From Euonymus europaeus (Eukaryota > Streptophyta > Magnoliopsida > Celastrales > Celastraceae), in the NCBI GenBank assembly GCA_963580455.1, contig OY756969.1:7765501-7829500 (forward strand): a stretch of DNA of 64,000 bases, given 5' to 3'. The notes under the pieces were generated by a model. The model worked only from the letters and a program-made list of their open reading frames with translations, ran no database searches and was not told the origin of the DNA. Shown here piece by piece: positions 1 through 10,979 of this stretch; position 1 is the stretch's first letter, and every line of letters starts with the position of its first letter. Both the position numbers and the translations under genes were made by a program.

Positions 1-2697
1 GAATGCTGCAATAGCAAGCAAGATCCTGATGGATTTAATCATGGCAACTGGAGAAAAAGTCTCATCATAGTCTATACCATGAATTTGCTTGAAACCCTTT
101 GCAACCAATCGCCCCTTAAAGGTATGTACCTTCCCATCCATGTTAGTTTTCTTTTTGAAAACCCACTTGCACCCAATGGGTTTTACCCCTTCAGGTGGGT
201 CAACCAAGGTCCATACCTTGTTGACATACATGGATTCCATCTCAGATCTCATGGCCTCTAGCCATTTCTCAGACTCTGGACCCGTAATAGCCTCTTGGTA
301 GGTTGTTGGCTCATTTTGATCTATGAGCAATACATCGCCATGTTGAGACACCAGAAATCCATATCTCTTAGGCTCATGACGTTGCCTACCAGACTTACGT
401 GGGCCTTGTGTTACTTGAGCAGATTCTTGTTCCACAACAACTTGTGGTGCCTGCTCATGTTCCGTCATAGGTTCAGTGTTCTCTTGTGTGTCTCGAACTT
501 CTTCGAGTTCTATTTTACTCCCACTGGTTCCTCTAGAGATGAATTCTCTTTCTAGAAAAATACCAGTCCGTGCAACAAACACTTTGCTCTCGGTAGGATT
601 ATAGAAATAGTACCCCTTGGTTTCTTTAGGATACCCCACAAAATAACACTTATCCGATTTGGGTCCAAGTTTGTCAGTGGCTTGACGTCTTACGTAGGCT
701 TCACAACCCCAAATTTTCAAGAAAGACATACTAGGACGTTTCCCAGTCCATAATTCATATGGTGTCTTTTGAACCGATTTTGAAGGAACGCGATTGAGAG
801 TAAAAGCGGCTGTCTCTAAAGCATGTCCCCAAAAGGAAATTGGAAGATCTGCATGACTCATCATAGATCGTACCATGTCTAACAGGGTGCGATTTCTCCT
901 CTCGGAAACACCATTCCATTGTGGTGTTCTAGGAGTAGTGAGTTGTGATACTATACCACACTCTTTCAGATAATCATTAAACTCATGGCTTAGGTATTCT
1001 CCACCTCGATCCGATCGAAGTGCTTTGATACTTTTGCCAAGTTGGTTTTGTACTTCATTCTTGAAATCCTTGAACTTTTTAAAAGATTCTGGCTTGTGTT
1101 TCATAAGGTACACATAGCCATATCTACTGAAATCATCAGTAAATGTAATGAAGTAATAAAACCCACCTCTGGCTAATGAGTTAATAGGCCCACATACATC
1201 ACTATGTGTAAGACCCAACAAATCATTAGCCCTCTCACTATGCCCAGTGAAAGAGGCTTTAGTCATCTTGCCTAATAAACAGGATTCGCATACCTCATAT
1301 GATTCAAAATCAAATGAGTCCAAGAATCCATCTTTATGAAGTTTGGATATACGTTTCTCATTTATATGGCCCAAGCGACAATACCAAAGATAAGTGGGGT
1401 TCGAATCATTCGATTTGAACCTCTTAGTATTAATGTTATAGACAGATGTTTCGCGATCTAGAATATAGAGTCCATTAAACAATTGTGCACTACCATAAAA
1501 TATTTCATTCAAATAAAATGAACAACATTTGTCCTTTATTAAAAATGAAAAACCCTTCTTGTCCAAACAAGAAATAGAAATAAGATTCCTACTAATAGCA
1601 GGCACAAAGTAACAGTCATCTAATTCCAATACTAGCCCTGAAGGCAAAGTTAAATAATAAGTTCCTACAGATAGTGCAGCAACTGTTGCTCCATTGCCTA
1701 CTCGTAGGTCCACCTCGCTTTTAGTCAAAGTTCTACTCATTTTGAGTTCCTGCACATCATTACATATGTGAGAACCACAACCGGTATCTAATACCCAAGT
1801 AGAAGAAGCAGATAAATTGACTTCTATAACAAAAATACCTGAAGTGGAAGTCATACTCCCTTTCTTCTTTTTGAGCTCTTCCAGGTAAACTTGGCAATTC
1901 CTCTTCTAGTATCCAGCGACACCACAGTGGAAACATGTCCCTTCCTTAGCAACTCCACCTTTAGGTTTCAGTGCTTTAGACTTGGTTTTGGGCTGATTGT
2001 TGGATCCATTATCCATTTTCTTCTTATAGTTGCCCTTACCCTTGCCCTTGCCTTTGCCCTTTTGAACCATCATTATGGAACTAGAGCCTTTTGGCATGTT
2101 CTGTTCAGCAGTTCTTAACATAGCTAACAGTTCTGGCGGTGATTTGTCAATTTCGTTCATGTTGTAGTTCACGACAAATTGACCATAGCTCGGAGGCAAC
2201 GATTGCAGAACTAAATCAATGGCCAACTCTTGGCCTATAGGAAAACCCAACCTCTCAAGACTTTCAACGTACCCAATCATTTTGAGTACGTGAGGTTCAA
2301 CAGAACTTCCTTCCGCTAATTTGCACTGAAATAATGTTTTAGAAACATCATACTTTTCTTGCCAAGCCTGACCTTGATAAAGTTTCTTAAGGTGCCCGAT
2401 CATATCGTAGGCATCCATGTTCTCATGTTGCTTTTGAAGCTCAGAGTTCATGATGGCTAGCATGATGCATCCAACATCCAAGGCGTCATCTTGATGCTTC
2501 TTGTAAGCATCCTTTTCAGCCCTTGGAGCATTAGAAGCTGGTTGCTCAGGAATAGCTTGCTCTAGGACATACTGCTTTCGCTAATGTTTGAGGACAATCC
2601 TCAAATTTTGATACCAGTCTAGGAAATTTGTCCCAGTCAGCTTGTCCTTCTCAAGGACAGATCGTAGTGTTAGGTTGTTTGAAGTGTTTGATGCCAT
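1..2697 (-). pseudogene. copia gag-pol polyprotein with two premature stops (partial)
   Basis: The ATG at 2697 starts a gag frame that stays in phase to base 1 at every point I checked (gag, protease, integrase, reverse transcriptase). Two in-frame stops break it. One is TAG at 2581-2583, about 38 residues in. The other is TAG at 1906-1908, inside the CCHC zinc knuckle (CFHCGVAGY, then stop where Trp is usual). Downstream are the aspartic protease motif DTGCGSH near 1788, an HHCC integrase zinc region (about 1370-1260), an integrase core with D, D and E residues (for example RSDRGGEY near 1018) and the start of reverse transcriptase (GCKWVFKKK near 170). Both stops look like single-base changes, so the copy is only lightly damaged. 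Confidence 0.92.
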
Positions 2698-4260
2698 GGA
2701 AATCTACAATAGAAATATGCAAAGTAAATGTCATGCTATTCACATTTAATAAGGTTTTTAAATAAATGTAACTCCCACTATTTTTCTTCAATTAATAGCC
2801 CTCACTATTAATTTGGAAAGTCACAACTTTCTAGTGAGCCAAGATCCACAATTCACTTTGTCTTAAGTTGGCTTTGGCAAATCACCCAAGATGTAGCTTA
2901 TTTAGGTAGGTAACATTTTACCAATTGCATCACATACAACTCTTGGATAGTTGGGTGAACAACACTTGTTCTAATTCATCTTATGAATTAATGCCCAACT
3001 CTATGCCTCTAGGCCTCAATCCTATTGAGATGTCCTAGTTAAGTCAGACCCAATGTTATTGACAATACGGATATCACTATTATCCTTTCGCGTCTCACCA
3101 AGATAGACAAGGTACTTTGCTTTGGCAAACATACCTTATGTCGATCAAGGCCTTGACGAGTGTCCTTCATTGGAAAGCATCATGTATTCGACTTAATATT
3201 TTCTTGAGGGTTTTAGTCATTAATGAATGATCTCACCGTATGAAACATGTTTTATACATCTAATCTAATGCATCTCATACATAGAAATTAAAGTGCATAA
3301 ATTAAACGTGACATAGCTATGGCCTCTACTACATCGATCCTCCCAAGCCAATGAAAGGATCGACAGGTCAACCTAGGTAAAGCATCTTCTCCAAGCGCCT
3401 TCCTTGATGATATTTCTATAGTCTCCATCTCCTCTTTCTTCCATTGAAATCTCTTCATACATTTCAAATCTATACTAACTAATTACAAATTGTAAGCTAT
3501 GTAACCGTTACATAAGGATAGAGAAACCTCGAGTTACATTCGAGGGGAGTAAGATGAGAAGAGAATGTACAATCAGAGATTTAAGAGAAAGGCACGACAC
3601 GCAGGCCGTATTTAAAATTTACAAACATAACAAATACCTGTCCAATCACATTGGTCTTTAAGGCCATAGCTATGCACCATGCATCATATATCACATAATA
3701 TGCATATTTATTAAAATCAAATTTATATAGTGATTTAAAATTAAGTCTTGATATCGAGCTTCGATTTATCACCCTTACGCTGAGTTTGTACGGTGGTCTC
3801 GCTAGCCGGTTAGCGAGCAGGGGTCAAGGGGGCAGCGCCCCCGAAAGGTATACAAAATATAACCTCCCTTACCCTAGGGTTTTTCCATTGAATCCGTCAC
3901 AACAATTGAAACCGATTCAATTAGGAAACCCTAATTCATGCTCACCAACCGTCAGTTTACATCTTGTAATACATCAACACTTGACATACACAGCCGACGC
4001 AAACCCTAGTGAGAAGCCGATCAACATAACCAACATCAATCATGTTTCTGTTTTGTTTCGTTTAATCACATTAAATCAACTCATCATAGGCAAGTAACAA
4101 ATCATCATTCTGATCACATCAAAACTGAATCTGTATCAAACATACACACCAAAAAACCCGAATCTGTTTTTGATCTTATCAAACATGTCATTCCGTTTGT
4201 AATCATATTAACACAGATCTATTCACAAGGCAAACATAACCGATTTATGGTTTCACAAGC
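2698..4260 (-). other. copia untranslated leader
   Basis: This 1.56 kb stretch lies between the primer-binding site and gag. No protein similarity is visible. The only plus-strand frame (3786-4097) has no recognisable content. The leader holds two adjacent GC-rich inverted repeats (3798-3842), listed separately. Confidence 0.6.
3798..3842. repeat. two adjacent short hairpins in the copia leader
   Basis: A 7-bp stem (CTCGCTA / TAGCGAG, 3798-3817) is followed 10 bases later by a GC-only 6-bp stem (GGGGGC AGC GCCCCC, 3828-3842). They stand out in an AT-rich leader. In retroelements such stems can serve in dimerisation or packaging. That role is inference here. Confidence 0.6.
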
Positions 4261-4273
4261 GGCTCTGATACCA
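4261..4273 (-). other. primer-binding site, initiator Met-tRNA type
   Basis: The minus strand reads TGGTATCAGAGCC, the usual copia sequence complementary to the 3' end of initiator Met-tRNA. It is one base from the end of the LTR. It fixes both the orientation and the LTR boundary. Confidence 0.93.
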
Positions 4274-4274
4274 C

Positions 4275-5746
4275 TGCTGGGTTTCAATATCTCATACACA
4301 GCGGAAGTTTAAAATTTTATTGAAACCCTCCAGAGAATCCATGTGAAAGAGCATAAATCGGTGATGAGAAGTTACCTCTTGAAGTGCAGAAAACAACCGA
4401 TTGCTTGGCTTGAATGATCCGAATCAATCCGCGCTATCCAACCGAACAGCACGCCTCTATGGTATCCACATGAACAAGCCAAAGATCGCCTCTTCACGTT
4501 ATGCTAGTAACTAGGAGAAGAAGCTCCAATCCGTTTTTCTCTCAACTCACCAAGAAGTGCGGCACACCCAAAAGTTGTATATTCTCCTAGGATTACACTA
4601 ACCCTAAATATTTCGTGAGTCAAGTAAAACCGAAAATGCCCAAATCTCCTTGAAGAAAAAGCCCACGTTTTTGGACTCTTGACCATGTTCAATTAATCTT
4701 ATTAATTAAACCGGTAATGGACCTTACATAAAGCCCTAAGCCCAAACGTAATATGTTATTCTTAAATAACATAATCTTTGACTTATTCTATGTGTGTGAC
4801 CCTATAGGTTCTCGTTATGTTAGCAGTGAAACTAAAAATCATATTCTAGCATCACAAACAATGAGAGGTATCTAGCAACACATCATTGTTACCCAAATAA
4901 CGAGAATGTCAATGATTCGACATAACCTTTATTTATGACCAATTTATATGCAGTCCCTTTGTCCTTAATATCTTGATTAACATCGAGGCATGGAATGTGT
5001 CATCCTCGTATATGTTAATCTATGTGTTTCTTGATTCCGAGTAGACTATTAAAAAAACAAACGAAATCAATATCACATATTGATTCATTTGAGCACGGCC
5101 ATGCATTTCTAAGTCTCACTCAATCAAGGGGCCCACGGATATCACTCCTGTTATATAGAAGGGACAAATACCATCTAGGTCACTCACATCCCTCCACATG
5201 ATTCGTGATATACCCAATCACTGACTTTATAGCCAACCCTTTTACAAGTGACGTACATAACTCCTCATGTTGGGAACCGTAGTGATTTCAGGTTAAAGGA
5301 AAACATATATCATTGTCACTATGAGAATAGCTTATGACATTCATATAACAATCCATGCAGTATTCTCATGTTGGGTCTGTCCAGTACTTCCCGTTCTCTA
5401 ACAAGTACCTATGTATTGATTTGATATTTCATATTCATGACTCGCAAGATTTAGTCATCAATCAACGTACATACTAGTCTCAACGTATTAATGTTATCCC
5501 ATTTAACAATAATACTCGACTAGGGACATTTAGGAATAGTGTTCTATATACATCTATGATGATCTCACGTTCAAGTCACACACTTGAAGTATCATAGCAT
5601 CGAACCAACTATTCTAGGGATATTTATCATAATCATTTATATAGTGCAGATAAATAATTCATAACAAATAAAGTACCTCAATATAACATAATAAATGTAT
5701 GCTAATACAATCATCCCATGATTGGCTCCTAGAGCATACACCAACA
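4275..5746 (-). repeat. copia 5' LTR
   Basis: On the minus strand it begins TGTTGGTGTATG and ends in CCCAGCA, giving canonical TG...CA ends. One end is set by the adjacent primer-binding site. The other is set by the return of hAT transposase coding sequence at 5752. Confidence 0.9.
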
Positions 5747-5751
5747 ATTAA

Positions 5752-7894
5752 TCTGTAGACCAAAGGACACACCAAATGATTTTTAGTTTCCATCAATTTT
5801 TAGCAAGACTAGTAATCCCTTGAATTACTGAAAACATTTCCCAAGAGCGCATGTTGATAATATAATATCAAGTTGGTTATCGAGAGTCACAAGCTCTATT
5901 GGAGAGAAATCATCTTGATATAAATGAGCAAGACGGAGCAACTTTTCCTTGTTGAAAACATAAAATGAGTCATGTGGATTGAGAGCTCCTACACAATGAA
6001 GTAACTATGTGCTTGACTCAAAAAGACGATCATCAAGCTCTCTAATATGTTGATCCACTATAGTATAAACTATTCTGATACAATAGTGATCTTCACTTCT
6101 TATTTCTTCAGCTTCCCGCCTTCGACGTCCATGGATCTTATGCTTATCTTAAATGTTTGGAGCATCAAATTTAAACTTATTAAAAAAATAATAAACTTTG
6201 GTAAGTAAAGAATTCCATCCTTGAGATCTCATCACTTGCAGTATTTTATTAGATATGCCCACCAATCTTATGGCATTCTCATTGTCATGGTCTTTTCTCT
6301 ACAATACCTGTGATAGTTCATTTGTAACTACATGAATATTTATCATCAAATGCATACTAAATATAAAGTTAAAAGATTGCATATGATCTAATAGGGCACT
6401 AGCTTCAATTAACTGTGGATCATGAATCGCATCTTCCATAATAATTTCAAAAAATTTCATCACAAAAAAGTACATATGGCAAAGACTAATCAATGTAGCA
6501 TAGTGAGAACTCCAACGAGTGTCACTAGGATGCTACAAAATAGTTTCTTGATTCAAACCCCGCCCACTTAACAACTCTCCATCTTTAAGATCTTGAAGAA
6601 TTTGTTCTTGTTAAACTGATATAAGAGCATCACTTCTCTTACAAGATGCTCCAACAGTATTAACAATTCTTGAAGTAAATTCAAAAAGTGCCTTCACCTT
6701 AAAGTGATTTTTTACAACTAACACCAAAGTTAATTGAAGTTCATGACCAAAACAATTGACATAAAAAGCATAAGGATTATCCTTCAAAATAAATGTTCTC
6801 AACCTACCAAGTTCCCCCTGCATATTACTCGCTTCATCATAACCCTGACCACAAATTCTTGATATGATTAGCTTATGCTGAGCAAGCAAATCCTCTAGAG
6901 CTGCCTTAAGTGAAACAACAGTGGTAGAGGTCACATGCTCAATACTGATAAAACGTTTAATCACATGTCCATTCTTATCAACAAATCTCAATGAAACAAC
7001 CATCTATTCTTTAATTGAAACATCATGGGACTCGTAAACTAGGATAGAAAAATAAGAATCACCTAAATCATTCATAATAACATTGAATGTCTCCACAACA
7101 GCTGCCGGACATATATCTTTTTGCACTTTTGGTGAAGTCATTTGCAATGTTGCAGAAGCATTGGAAAATGACAATTTTTTGACATCTTCAATGTGCTCTG
7201 CAAGAAAATGAAAAAGGTCAAAATAATTTCCCTGATTGATTGAGCTTTCATCTTCGTCATGACCATGAAATGAAAGCCCTTCTAATAAAAGAAATCGAAC
7301 ACAATTAACAGTTGCAGTTAATAAGGTTCGATATTCCTTTTTATCCTCATCTATCTTACTCATGAATAAGTGTTGAATGCCTTGTGACTACTTCATTAAA
7401 TCTTCACACTTTCTCCTTACTTCATTGTGACTACTATTATTTTTTTCCCTCGTGATGCCTTAATTTTTCTTTCTTTTTGTAGTTTTGAAAGCCTTCGCCA
7501 ACAAATGATTCACTGTGACTTTGATTAGAAGAACACTCTAATTCTCAGTTGAAGAGATAATAGTACAAACAAAATGTGACATCTTTCCCCATGCTATACT
7601 CTAACCAAGGAGGATGTTCCTTGAACCACTTTGGTTTGAACCTTCAATTAACATTCCCAAAGGCTGAATATGGGGATTCATGGCTATAAGGTTGATAAGG
7701 ACCTTTCTATAAATATGCTCCTCGATATTCATCTCTATTGTTAACATTATAGCTCCATATGGGTGGTCGAACTCCAAGGCCCATAGGAAGTGTTTTAGGA
7801 TCAACTCTCTCACAACCCCTTTTCAAGTTGGGTCTCTGTGACTCAAGATTCTGAGATGAATCAAAAATTGACTTCTTTTAAAATATCTATCCAT
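5752..7894 (-). pseudogene. hAT transposase, TTF zinc finger / DUF4371 type, broken
   Basis: The pieces run in order on the minus strand. They are an N-terminus starting MDRYFKR at 7894, a TTF-type zinc finger (RFKPKWFKEHP and the FCLYYYLF segment, about 7640-7560), a DUF4371/RNase H-like catalytic region (7363-6611, with the ICGQGYDEASNM motif) and helical segments (6493-5900). The start of the hAT dimerisation domain (about 5810-5752) ends at LVYRLI, exactly where the copia LTR begins. A TAG at 7004-7006 and several other stops or frameshifts break the frame, and the original reading must be assembled from three frames. The family matches the plant proteins annotated as zinc finger MYM-type 1-like. 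Confidence 0.88.
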
Positions 7895-8760
7895 TCAATT
7901 CAATTAAATAGCTTATAAACAATCAAAATGCACCAATTATAATTGAATAACAAATCAAAATTGAGCACTATAAATCTAAAAAAATTCACAAGCAACCCTA
8001 ATGGCTTTGGCCTCCACTAATCAAGCGAAAAACAAACCTAATTGGCTACAAAGCCCCACTATTCAAGTAAATGAGTAATTCAATTTCAATATCAAGGATC
8101 CAAACACAACAATACTTTAACAAATAACAAATTAACAATCCTATTGGCTTTTAGCCTCCACTACTCATTTAGTCAAAGTTTCAAACCTTGAATTTGTAAA
8201 TTTTAATCGCCAGACTCCAGCTCGCCATTGTCACTGTGTATTCGAAAATTTGAGGAGGGCAGATCCAAAGCATACATTGCTACTTCAATTTGGTAATGCT
8301 TGTTGGGTATAAAATTGAAAGTGGAACTTGGAATAGAAGAGATGAAGACTTGAAGAGTGATATATGACTATTGGTGAATTGAGATGGGCTGCCACTTACT
8401 TGGCTATTCCGCCATTGTCGAGAACAACGAGAAGACAAGGAGAATTAAAGAAGATTACATGATAAATGATTATGGACCTTATGGCCATGGGCTTTACTCT
8501 TTAGTTTAGGACTTAGATGGTTGTTTTCAAAAAGGGTTTACAGACATAGTCACATGGCCCACATCCATATGGGTCTAAGTAAGAAGAATAAATTGGGCAT
8601 AAATAGTTGGGTATAAAATTAGGCTTGTTGAGATAAGAAATAATTTGTTAAGCAAAATAAAGAAAAATTAGTAATGAGTTAAAGCATGGGGGTACATTAT
8701 TTTAGGGGGGCATATTTTTTCTATATATAAATAATTCTTTTTCCAGGGGCCCCTGAAGTC
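7895..8760 (-). other. hAT 5' untranslated region
   Basis: This lies between the transposon terminus and the first codon of the transposase. It is AT-rich and I see no gene in it. Confidence 0.5.
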
Positions 8761-8906
8761 AACTTGAGTCCACCACTGAAAGAGTATCTTCACAAAAATC
8801 TTCATCATTGACAAACTTTACGACACAAATCCCTACGATTTCTTGTTGGATTCTTGGATCAATGCTCAACGATTTTAGAGAACACAAATAGATAAAGCCA
8901 AAATAA

Positions 8907-9807
8907 AATTCACTGACTGTGTGCGTTCTCGTTAACGTCTCCAAAAGGGCAAGAGATGTATTTCATTTTATTTGTATTTGAAAAATATAGTCAATTGATG
9001 TTATTAATAGTAAACTCATTCAATGTCTAAGATTAAATGTAGCAATCCAACGATCAAGAGGTGGGTGGGATGGAATGCAAAACAGTATCTTATTCTTTCT
9101 CATCTTTACAAAATCCTCATTTCTAATGTCTCTATCTCTTACTCGTTGGAGTTAAAAACAAAAAATCATCCTCTCCATGCCTCTCTTATTCCTCCATCAT
9201 AAACACCACAAGATCTCTATCTCAGTCACTCACCTACTCCATAATAACTTTCTCTCTCCTCAACCACCACTCCCTCCATATCCCAAAAATGGCAGAACAT
9301 CCTCTTCGTCCAGAACTTCATCCAAGGCTCCAAGCAGACGTGGAAAGTGGCCACATCGTAGACTTTATTGAAAGTGATCTGAAAGTGTGTGAAAAAGTGC
9401 GATGAATACCAGATCTCCGATATATTGGCCGATATACCGCCAGTTCATGCTGGTGTTTGATCGGTTTTGACCGATCAGGCACATAAACAATATTTTAGCT
9501 AACCCAACTGGCGAGGTTCCGGTATCCAGTTTACCGTTCGGCACATACTGGTATTTAAAACACGTATTGTGTCTATAACTATGAAAACTGCAAAAGTTTA
9601 ATATACATGAAATTACCCAAAAGGTATTAATTAATAATAAAATTATAATACTAATTTGACCAAAATTGTTACAACTAAACGTACATGGCCCAACTCTTTG
9701 AGGCACCAGACCCAAACTAAAGCCAGATACCATTAAAATGATGCAAGCTATCTTGCTAGCTAGTTTTTCCAAAAGATGGTCATTCTTATAGACATGACAA
9801 TTATCAA
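8907..9807 (+). repeat. copy A of a ~0.9 kb direct duplication
   Basis: It starts with the segment containing CGTTCTCGTTAACGT and matches 10037-10979 in order over its length, with small indels (for example about 50 bp extra in A near 9024-9060). Both copies contain a first-exon-like frame, and both end near the shared ACATGACAATT. The copies are clearly diverged, so the duplication is not recent. Confidence 0.88.
9289..9405 (+). pseudogene. duplicated first exon of an unrecognised gene, copy A
   Basis: A 38-codon frame begins MAEHPLRPELHPRL and ends at TGA 9403-9405. The homologous frame in copy B (10379-10495) has the same length and about three quarters identical residues. The changes include codon substitutions but no frameshift in the first 32 codons. 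After that no coding similarity continues, so this looks like the 5' UTR and first exon of a gene captured and duplicated without its body. I do not recognise the protein. Confidence 0.45.
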
Positions 9808-10036
9808 TGGTCATCACGAAAATCTAGATGGGTATAGGTGTCTTTGGGTATCACGCCACATGGCTAGAATAGTAGTGTATCACGCACGCATCACAATATT
9901 TTTGAATTTCAAAACTGTGATACAGGGGTAGATGAGTAAATGAAGTAATAAATGGTCTAAAACATAAACAAGAATTTCGCGCCAGCCTTATCAGCCCATA
10001 AGTCTCAAAGTGTGTACTGGCTTGCAAATCCCACAA

Positions 10037-10979
10037 TAAAATTCACTGACTATGTGCGTTCTCGTTAACGTATCCAAATGGGGCAAGAGATGTATTTCAT
10101 TTTATTTGTATTTAAAAAATATAGTCAATTGATGTTATTAATTACGATGATGAGGTGGGTGGGACGGAATGCAAAACAGTCTCTTATCCTCTCTCATCTT
10201 CACAAACTCCTTATTTCCAATGTCTCTATCTCTTACTCGTTGGAGTCAAAACAAAAATCCTATTATCTCTCTTACTCCTCCACCATAAACACCACAAAAT
10301 CTCTATCTCAGTCACTCTCCTACTCCATAATAACTTTCTCTCTCCTCAACCACCACTCCCTCCCTCCATATCCCAAAAATGGCAGCACCTCCTCTCCGTC
10401 CAGAACTTCATTCAAGGCTCCAAACAGACGTGGAAAGTGGCAGCATCGTAGACTTTATTGAAGGTGATCTGAAAAAGTGTGATGAAAGTGTCTAAAAAAG
10501 TGTGATGAATACCGGACCTCCGGTATAGTGTTCGATATACCGCCAGTTCATGTTGGTATTTGATCAGTTCTGACCGATCTAGCACATAAACATTACTTTA
10601 GGTAATCCAACCGGCGAGGTTCCTGTATCAGGTTTACCGTCCGGCACATACCGGTATTTAAAAGTAATTAAAACACGTACTGTGTCTATAACTAAGAAAA
10701 CCGCAAAAGCTTAATATACATGAAATTACCCAAAAGGTATTAATTAGTAATAAATTTATAATACTAATTTGACCAAAATTGTTACAACTAAACCTACATG
10801 GCCCAACTCTTTGAGGCACAAGACCCAAACTAAAGCCAGATACCATTAAAATGATGCAAGCTATCTTGCCAGCTAGTTTTTCCAAAAGATGGTCAGGATC
10901 GGCTCAAAGATAGGTAGCTAAGGCTGCCACCCTCAAAAAATTTCTCTTAATTCTTATAGACATGACAATTCTCAATTGG
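10037..10979 (+). repeat. copy B of the direct duplication
   Basis: It matches 8907-9807 and lies 229 bp after copy A. It carries about 60 bp absent from A near 10896-10957. The shared part spans presumed 5' UTR, the short frame and about 400 bp of downstream sequence. Confidence 0.88.
10379..10495 (+). pseudogene. duplicated first exon of an unrecognised gene, copy B
   Basis: The 38-codon frame begins MAAPPLRPELHSRL and ends at TAA 10493-10495. An acidic stretch (ESGSIVDFIEGDL) is nearly identical in copy A. Conservation of frame between two diverged copies argues for a coding origin. The short length and lack of any downstream exon argue that it is now a fragment. The function is unknown. 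Confidence 0.45.

Larger units (their letters stand above)
1..5746 (-). mobile_element. Ty1/copia LTR retrotransposon, 5' part (runs off left edge)
   Basis: Read on the minus strand, the order is 5' LTR (4275-5746), a primer-binding site (4261-4273), a 1.56 kb leader, gag and pol. Pol continues past base 1, so the 3' end and 3' LTR lie outside the window. The domain order protease, integrase, reverse transcriptase is the copia order. The long LTR (1472 bp) recalls the Angela/Tork group, but lineage placement is a guess. The base next to the LTR starts ATTAA (5747-5751), the presumed target duplication; its partner is outside the window. The element lies inside the C-terminal domain of an hAT transposase gene, so it is younger than that gene. 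Confidence 0.93.
5752..8778 (-). mobile_element. hAT-type DNA transposon, 5' part
   Basis: The element is read on the minus strand. Its 5' end is taken as CAGTGGTGGACTCAAG ending at 8778, which resembles the CAGTGGCGGAGCC type of terminus seen on plant hAT/ZMYM1-like elements. A transposase pseudogene follows at 7894-5752. The next eight bases outside (8779-8786) are the expected target duplication, but the other copy is off the window. The 3' portion is displaced beyond the left edge by the copia insertion. Confidence 0.75.

Noticed and set aside
3786..4097. Plus-strand 103-codon frame in the copia leader as a gene.
   Set aside because: It lies antisense in the untranslated leader, has no recognisable domain and overlaps the hairpins.
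8759..8944. Minus-strand 61-codon frame next to the hAT terminus as a gene.
   Set aside because: The frame runs across the transposon boundary. The counterpart in copy B lacks the start codon and stops matching after about 15 codons.
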